From Lachnospiraceae bacterium (GTDB lineage: Bacteria > Bacillota > Clostridia > Lachnospirales > Lachnospiraceae): a stretch of DNA of 64,000 nucleotides. The stretch's first letter is position 1. Each line of letters opens with the position of its first letter. Of this stretch, positions 1 through 9,334 are shown piece after piece. A program made the position numbers and the translations under genes. The notes below the pieces were generated by a model. That model ran no database searches. It was given only the letters and a program-made list of their open reading frames with translations, and had not been told where the DNA came from. The stretch covers positions 1 to 64,000 of the forward strand of contig SVEI01000008.1 in NCBI GenBank assembly GCA_015057445.1, in the 5' to 3' direction.

Positions 1-2
1 TA

Positions 3-866
3 GCAAAGGCTATAATGATATGTAAGGAGCTTGGTGACCAGGTAGATACCATAAAGTACGACCTAGAGCAGGGAGATTACATATCTGCCGGAATACATGC
101 GGTACATCTAATTGTAATGATATTCTCCATAATGGCACAGTGCTTCACCGGGGAAACGGAAGTAATGACCGATGAAGGTCTAATAGCCATAGAGGATATA
201 GAAGTAGGAGACTATGTACTGGCAGAGGATACAGTAACGGGAGAACAGGAATATAAGGAGGTTCTTAATGTATTCGTATCCCAGACCAATAAGCTTGTAT
301 ATGTAACTACAACTGATAGCGAATCAGGAACCACAATCAACACTACTGATAATCATCCGTTTTATGTTGAAGACAAAGGCTGGGTACCAGCCATAGAACT
401 TGAAGCAGGGGATATATTAAGAACATCCGATGGTAGTATAGAAACAGTTTCAAAAGTAGAGGTAGAATATCTAGATGAAGCTGTACTAGTCTACAACCTA
501 GAGATAGAGGACTATCATACATACTTTGTAAGTGATGAAAGTGTGTTGGTGCATAATACGTATAAATCGGATGATGGTGGTAGTGATAATTCTTCTAAAA
601 AGGTAAATGAAACAAATAGTGCGGAAAGACAAGCCAAGAAATTAAGCCCAGAAGCAAGAAGAGGATATGATAAAGCAATAGAAGCCTTAGAAACAGGTGA
701 TACTCGTGGGTTAAATGCGCATCCATTAAGTGGTAACAGAAGTGGACAATATGCTATTGACATAAAAGGAACAGGAAGAGGTCGAGGCAAAGGAAGAATA
801 ATATATGAATATGGAGATAATGGTGAAATAATTATTGTTGAAATATTAAAAGATCATAATTATTAG
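3..866 (+). CDS. Polymorphic toxin C-terminal part (5' end outside window): Hint/intein-like pretoxin domain plus RelE/ParE-like nuclease domain
   Basis: Frame is open to the left edge, so the gene probably extends upstream. Hint hallmarks: CFTGET start (141), TTDNHPFYV block, VLVHN|T end (555-557). C-terminal HPLSGNRSGQYAIDIKGTGRGRGKGRIIYEYGDNGEIIIVEILKDHNY resembles RelE/ParE-type toxins. Confidence 0.8.
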   Translation, partial: AKAIMICKELGDQVDTIKYDLEQGDYISAGIHAVHLIVMIFSIMAQCFTGETEVMTDEGLIAIEDIEVGDYVLAEDTVTGEQEYKEVLNVFVSQTNKLVYVTTTDSESGTTINTTDNHPFYVEDKGWVPAIELEAGDILRTSDGSIETVSKVEVEYLDEAVLVYNLEIEDYHTYFVSDESVLVHNTYKSDDGGSDNSSKKVNETNSAERQAKKLSPEARRGYDKAIEALETGDTRGLNAHPLSGNRSGQYAIDIKGTGRGRGKGRIIYEYGDNGEIIIVEILKDHNY

Positions 867-896
867 AGTTTGCGATATTGAATGAGGTGAATAGTG

Positions 897-1214
897 ATGA
901 AAATTGAACATTTTTTATTAGAAGGTTTGTGTGATGGTGAAGAAAATGAGAAGAAAATTCCTTGTCATGGTACATTAACAATGGGTTATCATTGTTTGAT
1001 GTGTCCTAAGTTTAGTTATACATTTTGTCCAAACGAAATAGTTTTAACAAATAAAGAAGGTGTTGTTGTGGAAAGTATAGGATTTGGCGGAGATATGGAA
1101 CCTTCAGAGATAGAAAATAGGAAAGAGTACGTTATGTTGTGGAAAGAGATTTGCAAAGAAAAAATAAATGAGGCATATGAAGAATATATGCGAAGAAAGA
1201 ATGAATTATCTTAA
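897..1214 (+). CDS. Candidate cognate immunity protein (Cys-rich small protein)
   Basis: Small ORF directly after the toxin domain on the same strand; position typical of immunity genes; ATG at 897 preferred over GTG at 894. No family recognised. Confidence 0.5.
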   Translation: MKIEHFLLEGLCDGEENEKKIPCHGTLTMGYHCLMCPKFSYTFCPNEIVLTNKEGVVVESIGFGGDMEPSEIENRKEYVMLWKEICKEKINEAYEEYMRRKNELS

Positions 1215-1253
1215 AATATAATTTCGTTTTATATAATCATTGAAGGAGTATAT

Positions 1254-1985
1254 GTGGTACATCTTCTGGTAATGATATTCTCTATAATGGCACAGTGCTT
1301 CACCGGGGAAACATTAGTTGCAACCGATGAAGGTCTGGTAGCCATAGAGGATATAGAGGTAGGAGATTATGTCCTGGCAGAGGATACGGTAACCGGAGAA
1401 CAGGAATACAAAGAAGTCCTTAATGTATTCGTATCCCAGACCAATAAGCTTGTACATGTAACTACCGCCGATAAGAATTCAGAAACCAACACAGAAACCA
1501 CCATCAATACCACCGATAACCATCCATTCTATGTTGAAGGTAAAGGCTGGGTACCAGCCATAGAACTTGAAGCAGGGGATGAGTTAAGGACTGCGGATGG
1601 AAGTATAGAACTTGTATTAGAAGTAAATATAGAATATATTGATGAGCCAGTGCTAATCTATAACCTTGAGGTAGAAGGCTATCATACATACTTTGTAAGT
1701 GACGAAAGTGTGTTGGTGCATAATACATATAAATCGGGTGATGGTGGTAGTGATAATTCTTCTAAAAAGGTAAATGAAACAAATAGTGCGGAAAGACAAG
1801 CCAAGAAATTAAGCCCAGAAGCAAGAAGAGGATATGATAAAGCAATAGAAGCCTTAGAAACAGGTGATACTCGTGGGTTAAATGCGCATCCATTAAGTGG
1901 TAACAGAAGTGGACAATATGCTATTGACATAAAAGGAACAGGAAGAGGTCGAGGCAAAGGAAGAATATATGCGAAGAAAGAATGA
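1254..1985 (+). pseudogene. Truncated second copy of the Hint-toxin cassette (5'- and 3'-truncated)
   Basis: Homologous to 114-800; lacks the upstream region and the last toxin strands; ends in out-of-frame sequence copied from the immunity gene 3' end. Confidence 0.75.
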
Positions 1986-2075
1986 ATTATCTTAGAATAG
2001 GATTGTAGAAGTAAAATACGCCAATGCCCCCTTATGGATTCAATCAAAATAATAATACAACAAAAACTGCAAAGA

Positions 2076-2117
2076 AAAGAGAAAATCTAGCAATATCACT
2101 AGTTTTTCTCTTTTTTT
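2076..2117 (+). terminator. Rho-independent terminator
   Basis: AAAGAGAAAATCTAG-caatatca-CTAGTTTTTCTCTTT followed by a T-run. Confidence 0.75.
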
Positions 2118-2202
2118 GTGTTATAATGTAAAATTGGTGTTTTGAATTACTATCAAGTTTCAAAATATTATATATGCATACTCGACAGGAGGATTAGTAC
2201 AT

Positions 2203-3471
2203 ATGAAACAAAAGAAGAATAAAAAAATATTGATTGCTACAATAGCTGCAGTTTTATTGGTAGCTGCAACAACTGTGATTTTGTGGAATGTTTTAAAGGT
2301 TCCCGTTAATGATATAGTTGTTATAGAAGCTGGGGCAGAAATCAACATAGATGACTTTTTCTACAAAGATGTGGAGGATGCTACATTTGTTAGTGATATA
2401 GATATTATTGATACACATGAGCCTGATGTTTACAATGTCTGGTTAGAGGCAAAAGGGAAGATTGTAGAGTCTCACTTGGTTGTAAAGGATACCATACCAC
2501 CAGTGGCGGAGGCTACATATATTGAAACACGTGAGAATGAATTGCCGGATGCAAAGGATTGTATTACAAATATTGTCGATGAATCGGAAGTTAAGATAGA
2601 GTATAAAGAAACTCCAGATGTAAGTACAGAAGGTGAAATCCCAGCAATTGTAACTGTAACTGATGCAAGTAGAAATGTAACAGAAATAGAAGTTACAATT
2701 ACAGTGTTAGGAGATACAGAACCACCAGTTATAGAGGGTGTAAAGGATCTCGAAGTTGTTGAAGGTAAGACAATTAGCTATAAGAAGGATATAACTGTAA
2801 CAGATAATGAAGACCCAGATCCAACTTTAAAAATTGATAATAGTGAAGTGGATTTAGATACTCCGGGAGAGTATAAGGTAGTTTATATTGCCACAGATGA
2901 GAGAGGAAATGAAACATCTGTAGAGGCGAAGGTTACTGTATTAGAGAAGACAACAAAGTATTATGATGATGAAGTAATAGAGATGGCTCAAGTAGTTTTA
3001 GATGAGATTACAGATGAATCTATGTCTGATATGGAAGTTGCTTTTGCTATATACAAGTGGGCAGTGCAGAATATTTATTACTCAGGCTATTCGGACAAGT
3101 CTGACTGGACAGTGGCTGCTTATAATGCCTTTAATCTTCATTCAGGAGATTGTTATACATTTTTTGCGGCAACAAAAGCACTTTATATGGCGGCTGGAAT
3201 AGATGTTATTGATGTGGTGAAAAGTGATACAACATACTCATCTCATTTCTGGGTTATGATTAATCTTGGGGATGGTTGGTATCACGTAGATGCTTGTCCA
3301 AGAGGTATACCAGGAGATGACTTCTTCATGGTAACTGATTTGGAGCTAGAGGTATTTTCTTCTACACATTACAATTCTCATATATTTGACAGAAGTTTGT
3401 ACCCTGCAAGTGCTACTGAATCAGTACAGCATATGGTAAATTATTACAATTTAACTTTGACAGAGGAATAA
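2203..3471 (+). CDS. Secreted/membrane-anchored transglutaminase-like protein with bacterial Ig-like repeats
   Basis: N-terminal signal/TM; repeated Ig-like blocks (DTIPPVAEA, DTEPPVIEG); transglutaminase-like core GDCYTFF...SHFWVMI...YHVDACP (C-H-D). Confidence 0.75.
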   Translation: MKQKKNKKILIATIAAVLLVAATTVILWNVLKVPVNDIVVIEAGAEINIDDFFYKDVEDATFVSDIDIIDTHEPDVYNVWLEAKGKIVESHLVVKDTIPPVAEATYIETRENELPDAKDCITNIVDESEVKIEYKETPDVSTEGEIPAIVTVTDASRNVTEIEVTITVLGDTEPPVIEGVKDLEVVEGKTISYKKDITVTDNEDPDPTLKIDNSEVDLDTPGEYKVVYIATDERGNETSVEAKVTVLEKTTKYYDDEVIEMAQVVLDEITDESMSDMEVAFAIYKWAVQNIYYSGYSDKSDWTVAAYNAFNLHSGDCYTFFAATKALYMAAGIDVIDVVKSDTTYSSHFWVMINLGDGWYHVDACPRGIPGDDFFMVTDLELEVFSSTHYNSHIFDRSLYPASATESVQHMVNYYNLTLTEE

Positions 3472-3493
3472 TACATAAGAGAGGAAATATAGA

Positions 3494-4219
3494 ATGAGTT
3501 TAGGAGTAATAGGTGGTCTTGGTCCTATGGCAACTGCCTATTTTATGCAGAGAGTCATAGAGATGACAGATGCGGTATCTGACCAAGAACATTTACAGAT
3601 GATAATTTATAATTGCCCTAATATTCCTGATAGGACAAGCTATATTTTAGACAATACCAAGGAAAATCCAGTGCCTTATATTATGGATATTGCCAATAAA
3701 TTAAGAGAACAGCAGGTGGAATGTATTGCAATGCCATGTATTACGGCACATCATTTTAAGGAGTTAATTGAAGAACAATGTAAGATCCCTATTGTTGATG
3801 TTGTGTATGATACCGTTAGAATGATTAAAGATAAAGGTATAAAAAATATTGGTATTATGTCAACTGATGGAACTATAAAAAGCAAGATATTTCAACATGA
3901 AATAGAAAAACAGGGATTAGAATTAGTTCTGCCAGATGATGTCCATCAAAAAATGGTTATGAATCTAATATATGAGGACGTAAAAAAGGGAGTTACACCG
4001 AGTATTGATAATTTTAATATAGTTAAAGAACATCTTATAAGTAAGGGAGCTCAAATCGTTGTTCTAGGATGTACGGAGCTATCAGTCATAAAGAGAGATT
4101 TTGATTTGGGTGAAGGTATATGTGATTGTCTAGATGTTTTGGCAATTCAATCGATTATAAGGTGTAACAAAGAGATAAAATCCGACTATAAGGATATTAT
4201 AAAACCTATTAGTAAATAG
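3494..4219 (+). CDS. Aspartate/glutamate racemase family protein
   Basis: MSLGVIGGLGPMATAYF start, MPCITAHHF and VLGCTELS motifs with the two Cys positions of Asp/Glu racemases. Confidence 0.85.
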   Translation: MSLGVIGGLGPMATAYFMQRVIEMTDAVSDQEHLQMIIYNCPNIPDRTSYILDNTKENPVPYIMDIANKLREQQVECIAMPCITAHHFKELIEEQCKIPIVDVVYDTVRMIKDKGIKNIGIMSTDGTIKSKIFQHEIEKQGLELVLPDDVHQKMVMNLIYEDVKKGVTPSIDNFNIVKEHLISKGAQIVVLGCTELSVIKRDFDLGEGICDCLDVLAIQSIIRCNKEIKSDYKDIIKPISK

Positions 4220-4254
4220 GAATTCTATATATAGAATTTCGGGTGGAGGATAAG

Positions 4255-5778
4255 ATGCAACAGACAAATGTAATGGAGTATTTGGAGAAAACAGTTAATT
4301 TGGTTCCAGATAAAATTGCTTTTGCAAATGAAGTAGACGGAATAGCGTTTAAGGACGTATATTGTCAAAGTAGAACTATAGGAACATATTTATATAACAA
4401 AGGTTATTATAAGGAACCTGTTGTGGTATTTATGAAGAAACATCCTAAGCAGATAGTAGCTTTCTTTGGATGTGTGTATGGTGGAAACTATTATGTACCT
4501 ATAGATGATGAGATGCCAAGGTTTAGAATAGAACTGATATTTCAGAATCTTAAGCCAAGAGCCATTATCTGCGATGAAAGTACAATTGATTCCGCAAAAA
4601 GCTTTGTGAATATGGATGAGACAGAGTGTGTCTTATATGATGATATTATTAAAGGTGAGCCAGATGATAAGGTTTTAGCTGGCATTAGAGATGTACAGTT
4701 GGATACAGACCCGATATATATCGTTTTCACCTCAGGCTCAACAGGTGTACCAAAGGGCGTTGTTGCCTGTCATCGTTCTGTGATTGATTACATTGAAAAT
4801 CTGTCAGATGTGCTGGAATTCAACCAAGATACAGTTTTTGCAAACCAGGCACCACTTTATTTTGATGCATGTCTTAAGGAACTTTACCCAACCCTTAAGT
4901 TTGGAGCAACTACATATATAGTTCCAAAGAGTTTGTTTATGTTCCCGATTAAACTTGTAGAATTCTTAAATGAACATAAGATTAACACAGTTTGTTGGGT
5001 TGTGTCAGCTCTTACTATGATATCAGCATTTAAAACATTTGATAAGATTAAGCCAGAGTATTTGCACACAATTGCATTCGGTAGTGAAGTATTTCCTATA
5101 AAGCAGTTTAATATTTGGAAGGAATGTCTTCCTAATGCAAAATTCACTAACCTCTACGGACCTACAGAAACTACAGGAATGTGTTGCTATTACAAGGTTA
5201 ATAGGGAATTTGAATTAGATGATGTTATGCCGGTTGGCCGTCCTTTCCACAACACAGAGATTTTACTTCTCAAAGAGGATAATACCAAGGCAAGTACTGG
5301 TGAAGTAGGTGAGATATGTGTTCGAGGCACTTCTCTTACTCATGGTTACTATCATGATTTTGACAAGACTAATGAAGTGTTTGTTCAGAATCCATTGAAT
5401 GATAGATATCCAGAATTAATATATCGTACTGGTGACCTTGGAAAATGGAATGAGTATGGAGAATTAGTTTTTGTATCTAGAAAAGATTATCAGATAAAGC
5501 ATATGGGACATAGAATAGAACTTGGAGAGATAGAAGTAAATGTCAATATGCTAGATGAGATTACTCTATCTTGTTGCATATATGATAAGGAAAAAGAGAA
5601 GATTGTATTGTTCTATGTAGGAGATATAGAATCTAAAGATCTTATAAAGATATTAAGAGACAAGTTACCTAGGTATATGCTTCCTAACAAGGTTGAAAAG
5701 CTAGAAGAGATGCCACTTACTCCAAATGGTAAGCTTGACAGAGTGTATCTTAAAAAATATTATAGTGAAAATAATTAA
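4255..5778 (+). CDS. DltA-like amino-acid adenylation enzyme
   Basis: A-domain core motifs YIVFTSGSTGVPKGV, NLYGPTETTG, YRTGDLG, LTPNGKLDR. ATG at 4255 preceded by GGAGGA. Confidence 0.85.
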   Translation: MQQTNVMEYLEKTVNLVPDKIAFANEVDGIAFKDVYCQSRTIGTYLYNKGYYKEPVVVFMKKHPKQIVAFFGCVYGGNYYVPIDDEMPRFRIELIFQNLKPRAIICDESTIDSAKSFVNMDETECVLYDDIIKGEPDDKVLAGIRDVQLDTDPIYIVFTSGSTGVPKGVVACHRSVIDYIENLSDVLEFNQDTVFANQAPLYFDACLKELYPTLKFGATTYIVPKSLFMFPIKLVEFLNEHKINTVCWVVSALTMISAFKTFDKIKPEYLHTIAFGSEVFPIKQFNIWKECLPNAKFTNLYGPTETTGMCCYYKVNREFELDDVMPVGRPFHNTEILLLKEDNTKASTGEVGEICVRGTSLTHGYYHDFDKTNEVFVQNPLNDRYPELIYRTGDLGKWNEYGELVFVSRKDYQIKHMGHRIELGEIEVNVNMLDEITLSCCIYDKEKEKIVLFYVGDIESKDLIKILRDKLPRYMLPNKVEKLEEMPLTPNGKLDRVYLKKYYSENN

Positions 5779-5813
5779 TAAAATATAAATAGCAATTTGC
5801 TAAGGAGGAAATT

Positions 5814-6053
5814 ATGAACGAGATACTTGAAGGAATAATTGAGATTTTACAGGATTTACATCCAGATGTTGATTTTGATACTTGTGATACCCTTGTGGAT
5901 GACAAAATAATTGATTCATTTGATATTGTTACAATAATATCTGAAATTAATGAGGAATTTGATGTTATTATTCCAGCAGAGGAGATTCTTCCAGAAAACT
6001 TTAATTCAGCTAGTGCATTAGCTGCTTTAGTTGAGCGTTTGTGTGACGAGTAG
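5814..6053 (+). CDS. DltC-like acyl/aminoacyl carrier protein
   Basis: 79 aa acidic protein with DDKIIDSFDIVTI (phosphopantetheine-Ser motif), between A-domain and MBOAT genes. Confidence 0.85.
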   Translation: MNEILEGIIEILQDLHPDVDFDTCDTLVDDKIIDSFDIVTIISEINEEFDVIIPAEEILPENFNSASALAALVERLCDE

Positions 6054-6061
6054 GAGTAGAT

Positions 6062-7642
6062 ATGCTATTTACATCATTTGAATTTATAGTATTTCTGCTT
6101 TTGGTGTTTGTTCTTTATTATGCACTGCCGAAGAAGAGTCAATGGGTACAACTTTTAGTTTTTAGTTATGTTTTCTATTTTATAGCAGACCCAAGATATC
6201 TTATCTTTATTGTGGTAACTACAGTTTCTACATATCTTGTAAGTCTGAAATTAAAGAAAATAAATGATATTACAGATGGTTATATCAAAGAGCATAAAGA
6301 GTTGACTAGAGATGAAAAGAAGGCATATAAAGCACAGATGAAGGCTAAAAAGTGGAGATGGCTTTTGTTATGCTTAATTTTAAATATTGGCATTCTCTCC
6401 GTAACTAAGTACACTAACTTTGTCATTAACAATATCAATAATTTGCTTAGTGGAAGTAGCCAGCTTAAGGCTGTTGATATGATAATACCTATGGGTATAT
6501 CCTTCTATACGTTCCAAACTATGGGATATATTATAGATGTGTATAGAGGAAAGCATGAGCCACAGAAGAATCCATTTAAGTTGGCATTATTCGTATCATT
6601 CTTCCCACAGCTTGTGCAAGGTCCTATAAGTAGATATGGCGATTTATCTAAGACCTTATTTAGTGAGCATAAGTTTGATTGTAAGGTTATATCTTCAGGA
6701 ATAATGAGAATTCTATGGGGATATTTCAAAAAGGTAGTTATTGCGGATAGATTGATATCTGCTGTGACAACTCTCGTTTCAGAAACTGAAACATATGTTG
6801 GTGCATATGTATTTGTTGCAATGATGTTCTATGCATTTGAGCTCTACTGTGACTTTACAGGTGGAATAGATATTACAATCGGTATTGCTGAGGTTTTGGG
6901 AATTACATTGGCAGAGAACTTTAATCTTCCATACTTTTCCAAGAACATTAAGGAGTATTGGAATCGTTGGCATATTACAATGGGTTCTTGGTTTACAGAT
7001 TATATATTCTATCCGATTTCAGTATGTGGACCTATGTTAAAGCTATCTAAGTGGTCTAGAAGTCACTTGGGAGATTTTATCGGTAAGAGAGTACCTGTTT
7101 ATCTATCTAGTTTTGTGGTTTGGCTTACAACTGGTATATGGCATGGCGCAGCGTGGAATTTTATAGTATGGGGTCTTATGAACTTTGTAGTTATAATGAT
7201 ATCCCAGGAGCTAGAACCTTTATATGCAAAGTTCCATAGTAAGTTTAATGTTAAGGGAAAGATGCCTTACGAGATATTCCAGATAATCAGAACTATCTTA
7301 CTTATGAGCTGTATAAGAATGTTCGATTGTTATAGGGATGTACCTCTTACATTTAAGATGATTGGTACAATGTTTACAGAAATTAACCCAGAAGTAATAG
7401 TTAATGGTGCTCTTTTAAATATTGGTCTTACCATGTGGGACTATCTGGTTTTACTGGTTGGTCTAATTGTAGTATTAGGAGTTAGCATTGTAAAAGTTAA
7501 GGTTGGAACTATAAGAGATAAATTATATGAAAAGCCATTTGCTTATTATGGTCTTATGGGACTTATGTTAGTTACCATTATTGTATTTGGAGCATATGGT
7601 GTAGGTTATGACTCATCTCAGTTTATATACAATCAGTTTTAG
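6062..7642 (+). CDS. MBOAT family O-acyltransferase (DltB/AlgI-like)
   Basis: Multi-TM protein with FPQLVQGPISRY, CDFTGGIDITIGIA, NRWHITMGSWFTDYIFYP, GIWHGAAWNFIVWG motifs. Confidence 0.9.
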   Translation: MLFTSFEFIVFLLLVFVLYYALPKKSQWVQLLVFSYVFYFIADPRYLIFIVVTTVSTYLVSLKLKKINDITDGYIKEHKELTRDEKKAYKAQMKAKKWRWLLLCLILNIGILSVTKYTNFVINNINNLLSGSSQLKAVDMIIPMGISFYTFQTMGYIIDVYRGKHEPQKNPFKLALFVSFFPQLVQGPISRYGDLSKTLFSEHKFDCKVISSGIMRILWGYFKKVVIADRLISAVTTLVSETETYVGAYVFVAMMFYAFELYCDFTGGIDITIGIAEVLGITLAENFNLPYFSKNIKEYWNRWHITMGSWFTDYIFYPISVCGPMLKLSKWSRSHLGDFIGKRVPVYLSSFVVWLTTGIWHGAAWNFIVWGLMNFVVIMISQELEPLYAKFHSKFNVKGKMPYEIFQIIRTILLMSCIRMFDCYRDVPLTFKMIGTMFTEINPEVIVNGALLNIGLTMWDYLVLLVGLIVVLGVSIVKVKVGTIRDKLYEKPFAYYGLMGLMLVTIIVFGAYGVGYDSSQFIYNQF

Positions 7643-7657
7643 TGACAGAGGTGAATT

Positions 7658-8746
7658 ATGAAGAAAAAGAGAATTATAGCAATATTGCTATCATTAGTGC
7701 TGGTTATTAGCGGTTTTTATGTATTACAAAGATTGCTAGTTCCAAAATACCAGACAGGAATAGTAGAGGGCTCTATGATAGAAGAGTATTATAGAGATGA
7801 ATCTAAACACGAGGTACTGTTTATAGGTGATTGTGAAGTGTATGAGAATTTCTCAACTATTACCCTTTGGGAAAAATATGGAATAACCAGTTATATAAGA
7901 GGAAGTGCTCAGCAGCTTACTTGGCAGAGTTATTATCTTTTGGAGGATACATTAAAATACGAGAAACCTAAGGTGGTTGTGTTTAATGTGTTAGCGCTAA
8001 AATATAATGAACCCCAGAGTGAAGCCTATAATAGAATGTCTATAGATGGTATGAAATGGTCTAAGTCAAAGATTGATAATATCAATGCATCTATGATGGA
8101 AGATGAAAAATTTATAGATTATGTATTTCCAATACTTAGATATCATTCTAGATGGTCGGAGCTTACAGAAGATGATTTTGAACATATTTTCACTAAGGAT
8201 TTAGTAACTCATAATGGTTACTATATGAGAGTGGATGTTAAACCCCAGAGTGAGTTCCCAGACCCTATGCTCTTGGCAGATTACACTTTAGGAGATAAAG
8301 CTATGGATTATCTTCAGAGAATGGCGGATCTTTGCAAGCAGGAAGGAATAGAATTGGTTCTAATAAAGGCGCCAACGGAGTATCCACATTGGTATGATGA
8401 ATGGGATCAGCAGGTGGTGGATTTTGCAAAGGAAAATGACTTAGAATACATTAATTATATACCATTGCAGGATGAAATAGGCCTGGATATGAGTAAGGAT
8501 ACTTATGATGCAGGATTGCATCTCAATACAAGTGGTGCTGAAAAAATGTCAGATTATTTTGGTCAGTGGTTAATTGATAATTATGATTTGACAGATTACA
8601 GAAATGATGAAGAATACGTTGCAATTTGGCAGGAAAAGGTAGATTTTTATAATGAGATGAAGGAACATCAGTATTATGAATTAGAAACCTATGGTGAGCT
8701 TAGGAGCTACGGTGCCAACGCAATTGATAATAAGGATGAGGAGTAA
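7658..8746 (+). CDS. DltD-like/SGNH-hydrolase-fold protein with GDC in block I
   Basis: N-terminal TM; LFIGDCEVYENF block I; terminal DAGLHLNTSGAEKMSDYFG (D..H) block; downstream of the MBOAT gene. Confidence 0.75.
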   Translation: MKKKRIIAILLSLVLVISGFYVLQRLLVPKYQTGIVEGSMIEEYYRDESKHEVLFIGDCEVYENFSTITLWEKYGITSYIRGSAQQLTWQSYYLLEDTLKYEKPKVVVFNVLALKYNEPQSEAYNRMSIDGMKWSKSKIDNINASMMEDEKFIDYVFPILRYHSRWSELTEDDFEHIFTKDLVTHNGYYMRVDVKPQSEFPDPMLLADYTLGDKAMDYLQRMADLCKQEGIELVLIKAPTEYPHWYDEWDQQVVDFAKENDLEYINYIPLQDEIGLDMSKDTYDAGLHLNTSGAEKMSDYFGQWLIDNYDLTDYRNDEEYVAIWQEKVDFYNEMKEHQYYELETYGELRSYGANAIDNKDEE

Positions 8747-8753
8747 ATATACG

Positions 8754-9326
8754 ATGAGAAAGTTTAAATTAGTGTTAGTTACAATGATTATGTCAGTAAT
8801 GGTTGCAGGTTGTGGTAAGGATGAAGCTGAGAGTGGTTCTAAGAATGAGACTACCGCGGCTGCAACAGAGGCAGCGGTTGATGAATCTACAGAGGCAGGT
8901 AGTGATGAGACTGCAGTGGAAACATCAGATGAATATTTCTACACACTTGATGGAACAAAGGTTTTACTAAACTCAAAGATGGAGGATGTGGTTGCTGCTA
9001 TCGGTGAGCCAGATAAGTATTTTGAGTCTGAGTCATGTGCATTTCAGGGATTAGATAAGGTATATACATATGGTAGTGTTGTTATTACAACTTATCCTGA
9101 TAATGAAGTGGATTATGTTTATACTATAGACCTAAAGGATGATACAGTTGAGACTGACGAGGGCCTTTACATTGGAGCTTCAAAGGAAGATGTAGAAGCT
9201 GCATATGGTACTCCTGGAGATAAGACAGATATTGCTTATATTTATACAAAGGGAGATACAAAGCTTACTGTAATATTTGAAGATGACAGTGTAGTAGGAA
9301 TTACATATAGCTATGTAACAGAGTAA
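8754..9326 (+). CDS. Lipoprotein with repeated small-domain modules
   Basis: MRKFKLVLVTMIMSVMVAGCGK lipobox; Ala/Thr/Glu linker; two related blocks (SKMEDVVAAIGEPDKYF / ASKEDVEAAYGTPGDKT). Confidence 0.7.
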   Translation: MRKFKLVLVTMIMSVMVAGCGKDEAESGSKNETTAAATEAAVDESTEAGSDETAVETSDEYFYTLDGTKVLLNSKMEDVVAAIGEPDKYFESESCAFQGLDKVYTYGSVVITTYPDNEVDYVYTIDLKDDTVETDEGLYIGASKEDVEAAYGTPGDKTDIAYIYTKGDTKLTVIFEDDSVVGITYSYVTE

Positions 9327-9334
9327 GGATATGT

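Noticed and set aside
1254-1985. Functional orphan toxin
   Set aside because: Lacks the upstream translocation part, the terminal toxin strands and an immunity gene; more consistent with a decayed cassette.
1682-2047. Minus-strand ORFs opposite both toxin cassettes (also 515-790)
   Set aside because: Duplicated only because the coding strand is duplicated; no independent support.
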